The notes beneath the pieces are model-generated. The model was not told the DNA's origin. It made no database searches and was given only the letters and a program-made list of their open reading frames with translations. From JADKHC01 sp047600805 (lineage in GTDB: Bacteria; Verrucomicrobiota; Verrucomicrobiia; Opitutales; Opitutaceae): DNA of 64,000 nucleotides. The position numbers and the translations under genes are program-made. The stretch's first letter is position 1, and every line of letters starts with the position of its first letter. Shown piece after piece: positions 29,156 through 38,492 of the stretch. The stretch covers positions 2,108,001-2,172,000 of the forward strand of contig JASGKG010000001.1 in the NCBI GenBank assembly GCA_047600805.1. The letters are read 5' to 3'.

Positions 29156-29212
29156 CCGTAATATTTCTTACTCACCCGCAACCACTAAGGGAAAACCCTC
29201 GCTATATTACGG
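29156..29212. repeat. Spaced 9-bp inverted repeat upstream of the AraC gene
   Basis: ccgtaatat at 29156-29164 is exactly complementary to atattacgg at 29204-29212, with 39 bases between that include a small aggg/ccct hairpin. It lies ~58 bases before the AraC start in the AraC-glycosyltransferase gap. It may be an operator pair or the base of a longer stem. Confidence 0.5.
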
Positions 29213-29319
29213 AAACTACTGAGGCCCTCAGAGTTCATAATATATGGGAATTCTCCCGGTCCAAAAAATTTACAAGATGCTCTCCTTCAGGACAAAATAT
29301 GCGCGAAACAAGGCAATTT

Positions 29320-30510
29320 TTACACGCTGGGAGCAACTTTCCCAATCCCCATTTGCAACTCCTCGATCAATGCCCGTGCGCTAGATTCGATATGAAAGCG
29401 ACGGCTAAAGCACGCTTTGGCCGAGATCCCCATTTTCTGACGCAGATCGGCTTTCATGCCGATCCACTCTTGGAGAAGCTTGAGCGTGCCGGCCAAGTCG
29501 TCTGGAGCAACGAGGCCAGCGTGGTCTTCGGCAATCTCACGCCAGATGTTCACCTTGTCCGAAATCAAAACGGGTTTGCCGCAAGCGAGCGCTTCGGCAA
29601 CGGCGATGCCGAAATTCTCTTGGTGTGACGGAAGAATAAAGGCGCTGGAATTATAAAACGCTCCCCATTTCAAATCGCCCGTCAGCATGCCTGTCCAAGT
29701 GATGCGCTTTGCCACACCCATTTCTACCGCCAAGGCTTTGAGTTCCTGCGCGTAAGCATGATCGTCGGGCCCGGCAATGACCAAGTGCAGCGGCTCCACA
29801 GCAACCTGATTCCCGCGAAGTGTCTGGGCGAAGGCGCGCAGAAGCAAATCCGCTCCTTTTTTCACATGCACGCGTCCCAAAAACAGGAGACAGTTTTTCC
29901 CCCGAGTTTCCGGAAAGCGTTCCTCGAAAAGTCGTTTTTGTTCGGCTGGATCGCCGGAAGGACCCGCTGTCCCCAGCGTCACAACGCGTTCTTTGCACTT
30001 GTACAACCAGAAGGATTGTCGCGCTAATCGGCGTTCTTCTTCACAAGTGAAAAAAACGGCGCGAGCGTCGCGCAGCACGCGATAGTCGCCCCACGGCCAG
30101 TAGAGCCATTTTTTCAGATGCTTGAGCGGATAGGTTCGTTTGAACCAAGGATCGAGCATGCCGTGCGTGAACACAAAATACGGCATGTGACTGCCGCGCA
30201 GTCCCCGCCAAACGCCAAACGCGTTGTACTGCCAGATGCCGTCGATCACCACGGCGTCGAAACTCGAATGGTTTTTGCGAATCCAATCGGCGAGGCGACT
30301 TGAGTAGCCATAACTACCCTTCGACGGCCCCACCGCATGGCACGGAAGCGGAAAGGATTTCACCCACGGCTCGTCGGCCGAGTCGAGCGTCACGACTTCG
30401 ATCGCGTGCCCATTTTTGGCATTAATCGCGGCCAACTGCTTCACAGCCTCGATGGGACCGCCGTTTGCGGGATTCACCGATCGGATGGAATGCAGGATGC
30501 GCAACGACAT
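29320..30510 (-). CDS. GT4-family glycosyltransferase
   Basis: 396 residues from ATG 30510, which starts the Rossmann strand MSLRILHSIRSVNPANGGP; the longer open frame to 30675 has no such pattern. GT-B fold of the GT4/WcaI type: N-terminal glycine-rich acceptor loop, FTHGMLDPWFK, LLFLGRVHVKKGADLLL at the start of the second domain, and the donor site SHQENFGIAVAEALACGKPV (E-x7-E). It adds a sugar from a nucleotide donor in exopolysaccharide or O-antigen synthesis. It is divergent from the WbaP-like gene, 313 bases apart, consistent with a surface-polysaccharide locus. Confidence 0.92.
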   Translation of the reverse strand: MSLRILHSIRSVNPANGGPIEAVKQLAAINAKNGHAIEVVTLDSADEPWVKSFPLPCHAVGPSKGSYGYSSRLADWIRKNHSSFDAVVIDGIWQYNAFGVWRGLRGSHMPYFVFTHGMLDPWFKRTYPLKHLKKWLYWPWGDYRVLRDARAVFFTCEEERRLARQSFWLYKCKERVVTLGTAGPSGDPAEQKRLFEERFPETRGKNCLLFLGRVHVKKGADLLLRAFAQTLRGNQVAVEPLHLVIAGPDDHAYAQELKALAVEMGVAKRITWTGMLTGDLKWGAFYNSSAFILPSHQENFGIAVAEALACGKPVLISDKVNIWREIAEDHAGLVAPDDLAGTLKLLQEWIGMKADLRQKMGISAKACFSRRFHIESSARALIEELQMGIGKVAPSV

Positions 30511-30823
30511 GAATGGAGCAGTAATATGTGCAGCCTGGGCGACGTGTAACGCCAATGCCGGAGCCAACAGAGAAAGTTGTCCAGAAAAACAGCACGCCTT
30601 ATCACCCGATAGCCAAATTTTTCGCACGGGCGAGCTTGAGATAAGAAGATCGTTTAAAATACATCTCCTTTCCAATGAGCTTGTTGCGCAATGGAGTGCT
30701 CCACAAGTGCCGCGTTCGCGAAATTTCCCTAGAATGCGAGGGGGGCGCCACCGGATGTAGGTTTTCAGCCGATGGCGTACTCTACAGGAGTAACTTTCGC
30801 AACTAACTTACAATAGCAGAACC
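30511..30823. other. Divergent promoter region of the polysaccharide genes
   Basis: 313 bases without a gene. Two small palindromes are visible: tggagtgctcca at 30692-30703 and tactc/gagta at 30778-30792. No convincing -35/-10 pair was found. Confidence 0.5.
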
Positions 30824-32233
30824 ATGTTGAAGAACCGACAGGAGGGGCTGATTTCCGTACATGGGTTCTGCGTCAGCTCGATTATGGGTGCGGTTTATCT
30901 TTCCTGGGCGGAAATGGTTCAGGCGACCCACCTTATTTCGTTCGCGAACGACACGAACCTTCAGCTCTATTTCTTGGGCGCAGTCGGTGGCGCTTTGATT
31001 AGCACGCGGCTTTATCGCACGGTCGGTGGCCGGCTCGGTTATCTCAACTGGATGGAACTCGTCCAGATCACGCAGAGGCAATTGCTCCGAATCGCGCTCG
31101 TCCTCTTCGCTCTAGCGTTTGCCACGAAAGACGCCTTCATCAGCCGCATCTTCCTCGTTTCCTATCTGGCAGTTTCGTCAGTGGTTTTGTACCTTTTGAA
31201 CTGTTTTCTGCCGGGAATCCTGGCACGAATATTTTTCCGCGACAATGCCGTGCGGACGCTGTTCGTTGGTTCGCCGGAAGATGTGAAGCGGCTCAGATCT
31301 TGGATTCTGCGCAAGGCACATCTCGGCGTCGCGCCGGTCGGTTTCGTCTGCAAAGAACCAAATCCAGCGCCCTTGGAAGGATTGCCCCATTTTGGGCGTA
31401 TCGACGAAATTAGTCACATCCTGGCGGAGGAGCGCATCGGGCAGATCGTGCTGCTGCAGTTTTATCTCGACCACGAGGAATCCAACAAGATCGTGCGCGC
31501 CGCTCAGCGTTTGGGTTGCCGCGTTCGCCTCTATAACAATCTCAACGCCTACTATGATCACCCGATAACGATTGATCACGAAGGCGAGTACACGTTTTTC
31601 ACGCTCGAAGACGAGCCGTTGGAGAATCCGGTTAATCGGATCAAAAAGCGATGTTTGGACATCGCGATCTCTCTGCCGGTCGTGGTGTTTTTATTGCCGC
31701 CGCTCACCCTGCTGGTCGCCTTGATGCAGCGCGCTCAATCACCCGGCCCGATCTTTTATCCGCAGCTGCGGACAGGGATCAACAAACGGCGTTTCAACAT
31801 CTGGAAATTCCGCACCATGCACGTCGCCGCGCAGACAAAGGATCAAGAAGTAGTCCAGGCGAGAGCGGTGGATTCGCGCGTGTATCCGTTCGGACGTTTT
31901 CTGCGCAGAACAAGTTTGGACGAGATTCCGCAATTCCTGAATGTCCTCGTCGGCGAAATGAGCGTCTCCGGGCCGCGTCCGCACATGATCGAGCACGACG
32001 AGCAGTTCGCAAAGCTGCTCCACAATTACTATTCGCGCCACTACGTGAAGCCGGGCATCACCGGTCTGGCGCAAAGCAAAGGTTTTCGCGGCGAAATTTC
32101 AGAACTGGCGCTGCTCGAAAAACGTGTCGGCTACGACATGATCTATATCAATCAGTGGTCGTTGCTGCTGGATATTAAAATTCTCTTCGCGACTGCACGG
32201 CAGGTGATTTTCCCACCGAAAACGGCCTACTGA
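30824..32233 (+). CDS. Polyprenyl glycosylphosphotransferase (WbaP/WcaJ-like)
   Basis: 469 residues. About four N-terminal membrane helices, a CoA-binding-like middle domain (~140-240), then another helix and the bacterial sugar transferase domain: KKRCLDIAIS, FNIWKFRTM, the RRTSLDEIPQFLNVLVGEMSVSGPRP block with the catalytic Asp-Glu, and YVKPGITGLAQ. It transfers a sugar-1-phosphate from a nucleotide sugar to undecaprenyl phosphate, the first step of exopolysaccharide or O-antigen repeat assembly. Donor sugar (glucose or galactose) is not determinable. Confidence 0.93.
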   Translation: MLKNRQEGLISVHGFCVSSIMGAVYLSWAEMVQATHLISFANDTNLQLYFLGAVGGALISTRLYRTVGGRLGYLNWMELVQITQRQLLRIALVLFALAFATKDAFISRIFLVSYLAVSSVVLYLLNCFLPGILARIFFRDNAVRTLFVGSPEDVKRLRSWILRKAHLGVAPVGFVCKEPNPAPLEGLPHFGRIDEISHILAEERIGQIVLLQFYLDHEESNKIVRAAQRLGCRVRLYNNLNAYYDHPITIDHEGEYTFFTLEDEPLENPVNRIKKRCLDIAISLPVVVFLLPPLTLLVALMQRAQSPGPIFYPQLRTGINKRRFNIWKFRTMHVAAQTKDQEVVQARAVDSRVYPFGRFLRRTSLDEIPQFLNVLVGEMSVSGPRPHMIEHDEQFAKLLHNYYSRHYVKPGITGLAQSKGFRGEISELALLEKRVGYDMIYINQWSLLLDIKILFATARQVIFPPKTAY

Positions 32234-32448
32234 GCAAACTCTGCGCGTCGGTCCCTGAGAGCATCGCGTTTCCACTTCGAGCGGCGGTAACCACGAAGGT
32301 CGACTTCAGAAATTTCTTCCAAACTGCGGCCTGAGGCGACAGAACAAACCTTCGTGCCCGCCCGCCAACGCTTCACTGCCGACACACTCGCGCCCGAACG
32401 GCTCGAAGATCGCTACGCGTTTACGAGGAGCAGCGCACCTGACTCACC

Positions 32449-33393
32449 ATGCCCTGGACCCGCAAACACCTGATCACGCTCGAAGAACTCAGCCTCGCGG
32501 AAATCGAGCAAATCCATACGACCGCCGCCGCGTTTAAAAAATTATTGCTCAGCGGCGTTCGCAAACTCCCCTCGTTGCGCGGAAAGACCGTCGTCAACCT
32601 CTTCCTAGAGCCAAGCACACGCACGCGCATGGCCTTCGACATGGCGGCGAAGCGATTGAGCGCGGACGTGATTTCTTTTGACGCCGCCAGCAGCAGCACC
32701 ACCAAAGGCGAAACACTGCGCGACACCGCGCAAAACATCGAGGCGCTCAACGCCGACATGATCGTCATCCGACACGCCGCTTCAGGCTCTCCTCTTTATC
32801 TCAGCAAAATTCTTCGTATTCCGGTCATCAACGCCGGCGACGGAGCGCACGAGCATCCCACGCAAGGTCTGCTCGACACGTTCACGATGAAAGAACACCT
32901 CGGCCCGCTAAAAGGCCGCAAGGTCGTGATCCTCGGCGATATTCTTTTCAGCCGTGTGGCCCGTTCAAACATCTACGCTCTGTCTAAAATGGGCGCGGAT
33001 GTCACGCTGGTTGGTCCTTCGACATTGGTTCCTCACGCTTTCACGGAACTCGGTGTCAAAGTCTCCCACGACCTGAAGAGCGCCTTGGCCGACGCCGAGG
33101 TTGTCATGCTTTTGCGGATACAGCACGAGCGTCAGGCGAGCAGCCACTTCCCTTCGTTGGGTGAATACACGAGCATGTTCGGTTTGAACAAAACACGCGC
33201 ATCCTGGCTCAATCCCAAGGCGATCATCATGCACCCAGGGCCGATCAACCGCGGCGTCGAAATCGACAGCGATCTCGCTGACGGCGAACACAGCGTGATT
33301 CTCGAACAAGTCACCAACGGCATCGCCGTGCGCATGGCCGCGCTCTACCTCTGCTCCGGCGGCAGGCCAGAAGACGCCGCGAAACCAGAATAA
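32449..33393 (+). CDS. pyrB: Aspartate carbamoyltransferase catalytic subunit
   Basis: 314 residues, the family's usual length. Carbamoyl-phosphate site EPSTRTRMAFD, the mobile SSSTTKGET loop, IRHAASGSP, GDGAHEHPTQGLLD, then RIQHER and HPGPINRGVEI in the aspartate domain. It forms N-carbamoyl-aspartate, step two of pyrimidine synthesis. No pyrI regulatory subunit is nearby; instead pyrC follows after 27 bases, the arrangement of the PyrB-PyrC type seen in many non-enteric bacteria. Confidence 0.97.
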   Translation: MPWTRKHLITLEELSLAEIEQIHTTAAAFKKLLLSGVRKLPSLRGKTVVNLFLEPSTRTRMAFDMAAKRLSADVISFDAASSSTTKGETLRDTAQNIEALNADMIVIRHAASGSPLYLSKILRIPVINAGDGAHEHPTQGLLDTFTMKEHLGPLKGRKVVILGDILFSRVARSNIYALSKMGADVTLVGPSTLVPHAFTELGVKVSHDLKSALADAEVVMLLRIQHERQASSHFPSLGEYTSMFGLNKTRASWLNPKAIIMHPGPINRGVEIDSDLADGEHSVILEQVTNGIAVRMAALYLCSGGRPEDAAKPE

Positions 33394-33420
33394 CTCGTCC
33401 AACTTCAAACTTTCCAAGTC

Positions 33421-34710
33421 ATGCCTTCCCTCTGGATTTCAAATGCACGCGTCATCGATCCGGCCTCCGGCCGCGATGAAATCGGCCACCTCTACGTCGA
33501 CGACGGAAAAATCGTTCCGTCGCTCTCCGCCGCAGCGAAGAAACGCGCCAAGAAAATCGATGCCCGCGGACTCGTGGCGTGCCCCGGCCTCGTGGACATC
33601 CACGTCCACTTTCGCGAACCAGGCCAAACTCACAAAGAGACGATCGCAACCGGTTCACAAGCGGCCGCAGCAGGTGGCTTCACGACCGTTGTCTGCATGC
33701 CGAACACCTCGCCTGTGGCCGATACCGCCGGCACGATACAGTACATCAACGACGCAATCCGACGCGACGCCGTTGTGAAAGTTTACCCGACGGGCTGCAT
33801 CACCGTCGGCATGAAGGGTCAGGCGTTGGCACCGATCGGATCGCTCAAACGCGCTGGCGTCGTCGCGATCACCGACGACGGCGAATGTGTTCAAAACAAC
33901 GAGCTGATGCGTCGCGCCGCTGAGTACGCGAAAATGTTCGATCTGCCTGTGATGGACCACTGTCAGGACGCGTCGATGACCCAAGGCGCCGTGATGAACG
34001 AAGGAATCATGTCGATCCGCCTCGGACTTCGCGGTTGGCCAAACGCCGCGGAAGACGTCATCGTTTCACGCAACGTCATCATTTCGACCTACACCGGCGC
34101 GCACATTCACATGCAGCATATCTCCTCGAAAAATTCCGTGGAGATTCTTCGCCGCGCGAAATCTCGCGGTGTTCGCGTTACGGCGGAAGCAACGCCTCAC
34201 CACATCGCGTTGACGGACGCAGAGCTCGCGACGTACGACACCAATTTCAAAATGAATCCGCCGCTCCGAACCGAGGCGGATCGCCAAGAAATCATCGCCG
34301 GTCTTCGCGACGGCACGCTCGACTGCATCTCAACTGATCACGCGCCACATACAAATTACGAAAAGGACAAAGAGTTCGACTTCGCGCCCAACGGCATCCT
34401 CGGACTCGAAACTTCTTTGCCGATCACGCTGCAAACACTGGTTCGGGAAAACAAATTCAAGTTGCCGTACGTCATTGACCTGATGACTCGAAAACCAGCC
34501 TCCATCGTTAAACTGCCGGGCGGCACGCTCGCCGAAGGCGTTGCTGGCGATATCTGCTTGTTCGATCCGGACGAAGAATGGGTTTACAACGCAAAAAAGG
34601 GTTTCAGCAAATCGAGCAATTCACCTTGGAACGGCGAGACGCTCCAAGGGCGCGTGAAAGCCACGATTGTCGACGGCCGCATCGTCTACTCCGAAGGTAA
34701 AATTCGCTGA
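33421..34710 (+). CDS. pyrC: Dihydroorotase
   Basis: 429 residues. Type I dihydroorotase (amidohydrolase fold): metal site DIHVHFREPGQTHKE, conserved TTVVCMPNTSP, DHCQD, EATPHH and the catalytic STDHAPH, then KPASIVKLPGG near the C-terminus. All metal ligands are present, so this is an active enzyme and not the PyrC' pseudo-form. It cyclises carbamoyl-aspartate to dihydroorotate. Co-transcribed with pyrB; convergent with the pseudokinase gene only 5 bases away. Confidence 0.96.
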   Translation: MPSLWISNARVIDPASGRDEIGHLYVDDGKIVPSLSAAAKKRAKKIDARGLVACPGLVDIHVHFREPGQTHKETIATGSQAAAAGGFTTVVCMPNTSPVADTAGTIQYINDAIRRDAVVKVYPTGCITVGMKGQALAPIGSLKRAGVVAITDDGECVQNNELMRRAAEYAKMFDLPVMDHCQDASMTQGAVMNEGIMSIRLGLRGWPNAAEDVIVSRNVIISTYTGAHIHMQHISSKNSVEILRRAKSRGVRVTAEATPHHIALTDAELATYDTNFKMNPPLRTEADRQEIIAGLRDGTLDCISTDHAPHTNYEKDKEFDFAPNGILGLETSLPITLQTLVRENKFKLPYVIDLMTRKPASIVKLPGGTLAEGVAGDICLFDPDEEWVYNAKKGFSKSSNSPWNGETLQGRVKATIVDGRIVYSEGKIR

Positions 34711-34715
34711 GGTCC

Positions 34716-37481
34716 TCAGCGTGAGCTGAGGAAAAGCGCCTTATTCGAATCGACGTCGAGCCAGGCGCGATGCGCCGGCACAAAGCCAATCACGTATACT
34801 TTTTTGCCCACGAGCTTGCCGGTGCGGCCGTTGTATAACATCAGGCCAATCCCCTTCTCCACCGGCACCTGAACTGCGACAAGGTCCTTGACTGTTTCTG
34901 CCTTGTAACGATCCAGCAGCAGCTCAGCCATTTCTCGGGCGATGGCGATTTGTTCGCCTTGCGCAGCACTGGCCTGCAGGACCCGAACGGTCTGAGCTTC
35001 TGTCGGAGCCTTGAACGGCCAACTCATTTTTTCTTCGGTCGGATCTGCCTCACGTTTTGCGCGGCGAAGCTCTTCCAAACTGCTTTGCATGCTCTTAAGG
35101 CCACCCGCTGGAGCCTGCTCCAAGAGCTGCCTAACGTCGGTCTTTGCTGAGGCTTTTTCTGAGCTTTCAGCGGAACTAAAAACGCGGGTAAGAGCAGCCC
35201 AATCGATGTCCGGCAATTTCGGCGGGTGCCGCACCGCCTGCCATCCTGTGATCCCGACGACCGCCCCGATCACCAACCAGCTCACCAGCGAAACAATTTT
35301 TGTGTCTCGAAATTTTAGCGGAAGGGGCACCGGCTTCGGGGCCGGGTCCAGGGCGAGTTTGCTGATCTGTTCGTTTGTCTGTCGAAGCAACAGGAGGACG
35401 TCTTCCGCACCAGGGATGGTCTCCGCTTGCAGAGCCAGCAAGGCTTCCTGCCGGCAATGCCACCATCCAGAACGGATACGCCAAGGCCTCTCTTTCGAGA
35501 CGAGTTCCTTGACCTTTTCCCGATGAATACCATGCCAAAAAAATCTCAAGAGCACTGCGGCCAGAACAAACCCGATCGCTCCCGCGTAGGCCAATGAGTT
35601 CTGCCAAACAATCGCGATCCCCAATGCGATTCCAAGCCACAGCGGAACCAGAAATCGAAAGCGCCCAAAGATCAACGGCCCGAGCTTCAGCGCCTGGCCC
35701 AACCGCAACCACGTGCCCGCTCTACAGAGCTGCTCGCCGTACGTACTCAGAAGTCGGTACTGCTCTTCGTTCCATTCGCGGTGAGTCACGTAGTGAAACT
35801 TTTTCGGGTCGTGATTCGTAAAACCGATAACCACTAGTTCGGCATGCGTGGCGTCTTTCTTTTTAAAAATTCGGTCCAACGCGGGATCTCGCGAGCAGGC
35901 GTATTTTTCGGCCATTTTCAGCCGCTCTGTACTAAGAGTAATTTCCGCGTCCATGCTCAGCCTGACCAAGCTCGCCAGCTGCGGCGCATCGTCGGCCACG
36001 AGCCAGCGATGTCGGAGCGCGATCTCACAGGCCATTTCGAAAATTCTTCCTAATTCGTCGAGCATCCGGCCGAGTTCCACGTCGAGCTGCTCGATCTGCT
36101 GCACGATGGGACGCGCAATCAGCCCGTAAACCGTGGCCAGCCCCGCAGGCTGCTGATCTGGTTGCAGCAATTCGCGAATGTAACCCGCCTCGAACTTCCT
36201 TCCCCGCAACATCACTGGACAGTGACTCCCCGCTAAAAATTTCAGAATCACCATCGCCAGAACATCCCTGACAAATGCAGGCGGCAATTGCTGCAACGAC
36301 GGTGCGTCGGCGAGTTTCAGCGTCTGTTCAAACCGCTCCTTGGTTTTCTTGTGCGCTCCTTCCTGACCAAGAAAATAAGCAAGCGTCGCCGCGTTGGTCG
36401 GCTCGAAAATATTTTCCAGTCCTTCGTGCCAATGCTGCGCCTGCGCAAAGTATTCAGCCGCTTCGGCTACGGTGTAGGCACGATCCTTCCAAATGAAGAG
36501 CCTCTCGTTCTTGGGCAGATTATAGCGTTCCTTAACTGGTTCCTTGCGCAACCAAGCCTGGACCTCAACCAATCCCCACCGACCATCACGAGCCCCCGTG
36601 AGCAAGCCGCGCAAAAGAGTGTTAGTCTCTCGATCCATCGCCGGCATCATTTCCACCGCGCCAGCGCGGATCATGTGATTCTCCTCCTTCAAGAGATGTT
36701 CGGCGCGCGCACGGAGTTCAGGCGTCTCCCGACTCACGTCCCGCTCGAGCATATGACCCAGAATATGCCTTCCCAAAACAACCTCCTGAAGCACGCGGCC
36801 CAATGACCACCAATCCCAGGCCCGCAGCGCCGGTGTCCTTGCATGATGCGCCAGCCCGACTGCCTCCGGCGGCGCATAAAAGGGATCAACGCTGACCTCG
36901 ACCGGCTCGGCGGACCCGTCCACGAGCTGCGCCATTTCAAATCCGCCAACCACGATGTTAAGCCCCGCGTCGGTCGTGCGGACGAAAATTAGATCTGGAC
37001 GAAGGTTTAGATGAACGAGTCCATGTCGGTGCAGCGCTCCGATCGAGTCCACCAACTGGCGAATGATCAGCAATAGCTCAGCCTGCTCCGGTTTTTTTCG
37101 GCCGATCCACTCGCGCAGCGTCACGGCCGGCGGGGACTGAACAATTTCGAAGCGTCGACCTTCCGCTTCAACCGCTTCGATCAGCTCCAGCAAAGCTCCG
37201 TTCTGCGCCTGCTTAATCGAATCCCACACGCGCGAGCGATAGTCGTTCCGTACCTTGAAAGATCGAATCGTCACCTCGGTCATCAAACCCACGTGCAGCG
37301 CTTTGAAAACTTTCCCGTGAGTGACGTCCGGTAGCAGTTCACCGATTTGATAAAGGCCGCGCCACCTCGAACCCGCTTTGAAGTGTTCCAAATCCAAAAC
37401 ACTGCTCGCGGATGACACGATCGGCCCCGACACAGCGGACGGCGCAGCAGCTGGCGTCGGACTTTCGGGAGCAGAGCTCAT
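34716..37481 (-). CDS. Membrane protein with N-terminal protein-kinase-like (pseudokinase) domain
   Basis: 921 residues. Residues ~35-300 have a protein-kinase fold: GLVHLNLRPD (157-163) aligns with the HRDLKxxN catalytic loop, VVGGFEMAQ (177-185) with DFG, YAPPEAVG with the APE motif and DWWSLG with DxWSLG. The catalytic Asp of HRD is Asn159, the DFG Asp is Gly180, and the VAIK Lys seems to be Arg73, so phosphotransfer is unlikely. A long helical region follows, then a hydrophobic helix pair (~625-670), another membrane helix (~745-765) and a C-terminal domain. It may be a scaffold or sensor. It is alone on its strand. Confidence 0.75.
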   Translation of the reverse strand: MSSAPESPTPAAAPSAVSGPIVSSASSVLDLEHFKAGSRWRGLYQIGELLPDVTHGKVFKALHVGLMTEVTIRSFKVRNDYRSRVWDSIKQAQNGALLELIEAVEAEGRRFEIVQSPPAVTLREWIGRKKPEQAELLLIIRQLVDSIGALHRHGLVHLNLRPDLIFVRTTDAGLNIVVGGFEMAQLVDGSAEPVEVSVDPFYAPPEAVGLAHHARTPALRAWDWWSLGRVLQEVVLGRHILGHMLERDVSRETPELRARAEHLLKEENHMIRAGAVEMMPAMDRETNTLLRGLLTGARDGRWGLVEVQAWLRKEPVKERYNLPKNERLFIWKDRAYTVAEAAEYFAQAQHWHEGLENIFEPTNAATLAYFLGQEGAHKKTKERFEQTLKLADAPSLQQLPPAFVRDVLAMVILKFLAGSHCPVMLRGRKFEAGYIRELLQPDQQPAGLATVYGLIARPIVQQIEQLDVELGRMLDELGRIFEMACEIALRHRWLVADDAPQLASLVRLSMDAEITLSTERLKMAEKYACSRDPALDRIFKKKDATHAELVVIGFTNHDPKKFHYVTHREWNEEQYRLLSTYGEQLCRAGTWLRLGQALKLGPLIFGRFRFLVPLWLGIALGIAIVWQNSLAYAGAIGFVLAAVLLRFFWHGIHREKVKELVSKERPWRIRSGWWHCRQEALLALQAETIPGAEDVLLLLRQTNEQISKLALDPAPKPVPLPLKFRDTKIVSLVSWLVIGAVVGITGWQAVRHPPKLPDIDWAALTRVFSSAESSEKASAKTDVRQLLEQAPAGGLKSMQSSLEELRRAKREADPTEEKMSWPFKAPTEAQTVRVLQASAAQGEQIAIAREMAELLLDRYKAETVKDLVAVQVPVEKGIGLMLYNGRTGKLVGKKVYVIGFVPAHRAWLDVDSNKALFLSSR

Positions 37482-37633
37482 GCGTTAAGGGGGGTACCTT
37501 ACTTCTTAACATCGGCTCATTATCTGAGCCATTAAGGTCGCAACGCTGCCGGTCGTCTCTGCATAGCAAGGTCTTACGTTCTGCTCTCGCATGTCCTTGA
37601 AATGGGTCCGCCCGCCTGAAAGCATTCGCGCCA

Positions 37634-38491
37634 ATGTCACCCAAGGTTCTCCTAGGCAGCTTGTTCGAATATGCGCTGATCGGCGCCGGTTGGTGGCTTT
37701 TGTGGAAATTGTACTGCTCAAAAGAGGCAAAAACAAAGAGCCAGAGCCCACGATTGCCCCATTGGGAAATTTCCACGCCCACCTTTTTCGCGGCCGCCCT
37801 CTTCGTCCTCGGAGCCTGGTTCCTAGCGCAGATCGCTGCGGGCTCACTGGCAAGCCATTTTCCAGGACTCAAAAATGACGCACCGCTCGCCGCGATCGTG
37901 CTCGGCGGAATGGCCCAGATTCTTTTGCTTGCTGGTTGCGCCGCTGCGGCAGCGTACCTAAAGCGCGAATACACCACAACCTCCAGACAGAATCAGCCCG
38001 CCGCTCGCAACGTGGCGATTGCGCTTTGGCCAGCAGCCTTCGTCACTTGCATCGTCACGATTTCTGTCGTCTACCCCGTTCAACTTTTATGGGAAAAACT
38101 GCTCCAACTCGTCCATCTTCCCACCGACAAACAGGAGATGATCGAGATATTTTTCCAGGCAGCTTCACCGCTCCGACTCGCGGGCCTCATCGTCATGGCT
38201 GTCGTGCTGGCACCCGTCGGGGAAGAACTCGTTTTTCGCGCTGGCCTTTTCCGCTTTCTTCGCGGACGAGTTCCGCGCTGGGTCGCTCTTTCGCTGCCCG
38301 CTCTGATGTTCGCGTCGCTTCACGTCGGTGCTAATCTCAAAGGGCTGATCACCGTGGCACCTTTGACCGCGCTGGGCATCGTTTTTTCCATCGCGTACGA
38401 ACGAACGGGGCGAATCGCGGTGCCGATCCTCGCGCATGCGCTCTTTAATTTGCACACCGTGGTGTTTTTACTCTTAGGCTTGGAAAACTAA
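37634..38491 (+). CDS. CPBP-family intramembrane metalloprotease (CAAX-like)
   Basis: 285 residues, about eight hydrophobic helices. The ABI/CPBP motifs are present: APVGEELVFRAGLF (EExxxR), FASLHVGA and HALFNLH, which supply the glutamates and histidines of the intramembrane active site. Substrates of bacterial members are rarely known. The gene is separated from thiL by one base and the three genes up to tsaE are probably one transcript. Confidence 0.88.
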   Translation: MSPKVLLGSLFEYALIGAGWWLLWKLYCSKEAKTKSQSPRLPHWEISTPTFFAAALFVLGAWFLAQIAAGSLASHFPGLKNDAPLAAIVLGGMAQILLLAGCAAAAAYLKREYTTTSRQNQPAARNVAIALWPAAFVTCIVTISVVYPVQLLWEKLLQLVHLPTDKQEMIEIFFQAASPLRLAGLIVMAVVLAPVGEELVFRAGLFRFLRGRVPRWVALSLPALMFASLHVGANLKGLITVAPLTALGIVFSIAYERTGRIAVPILAHALFNLHTVVFLLLGLEN

Positions 38492-38492
38492 C

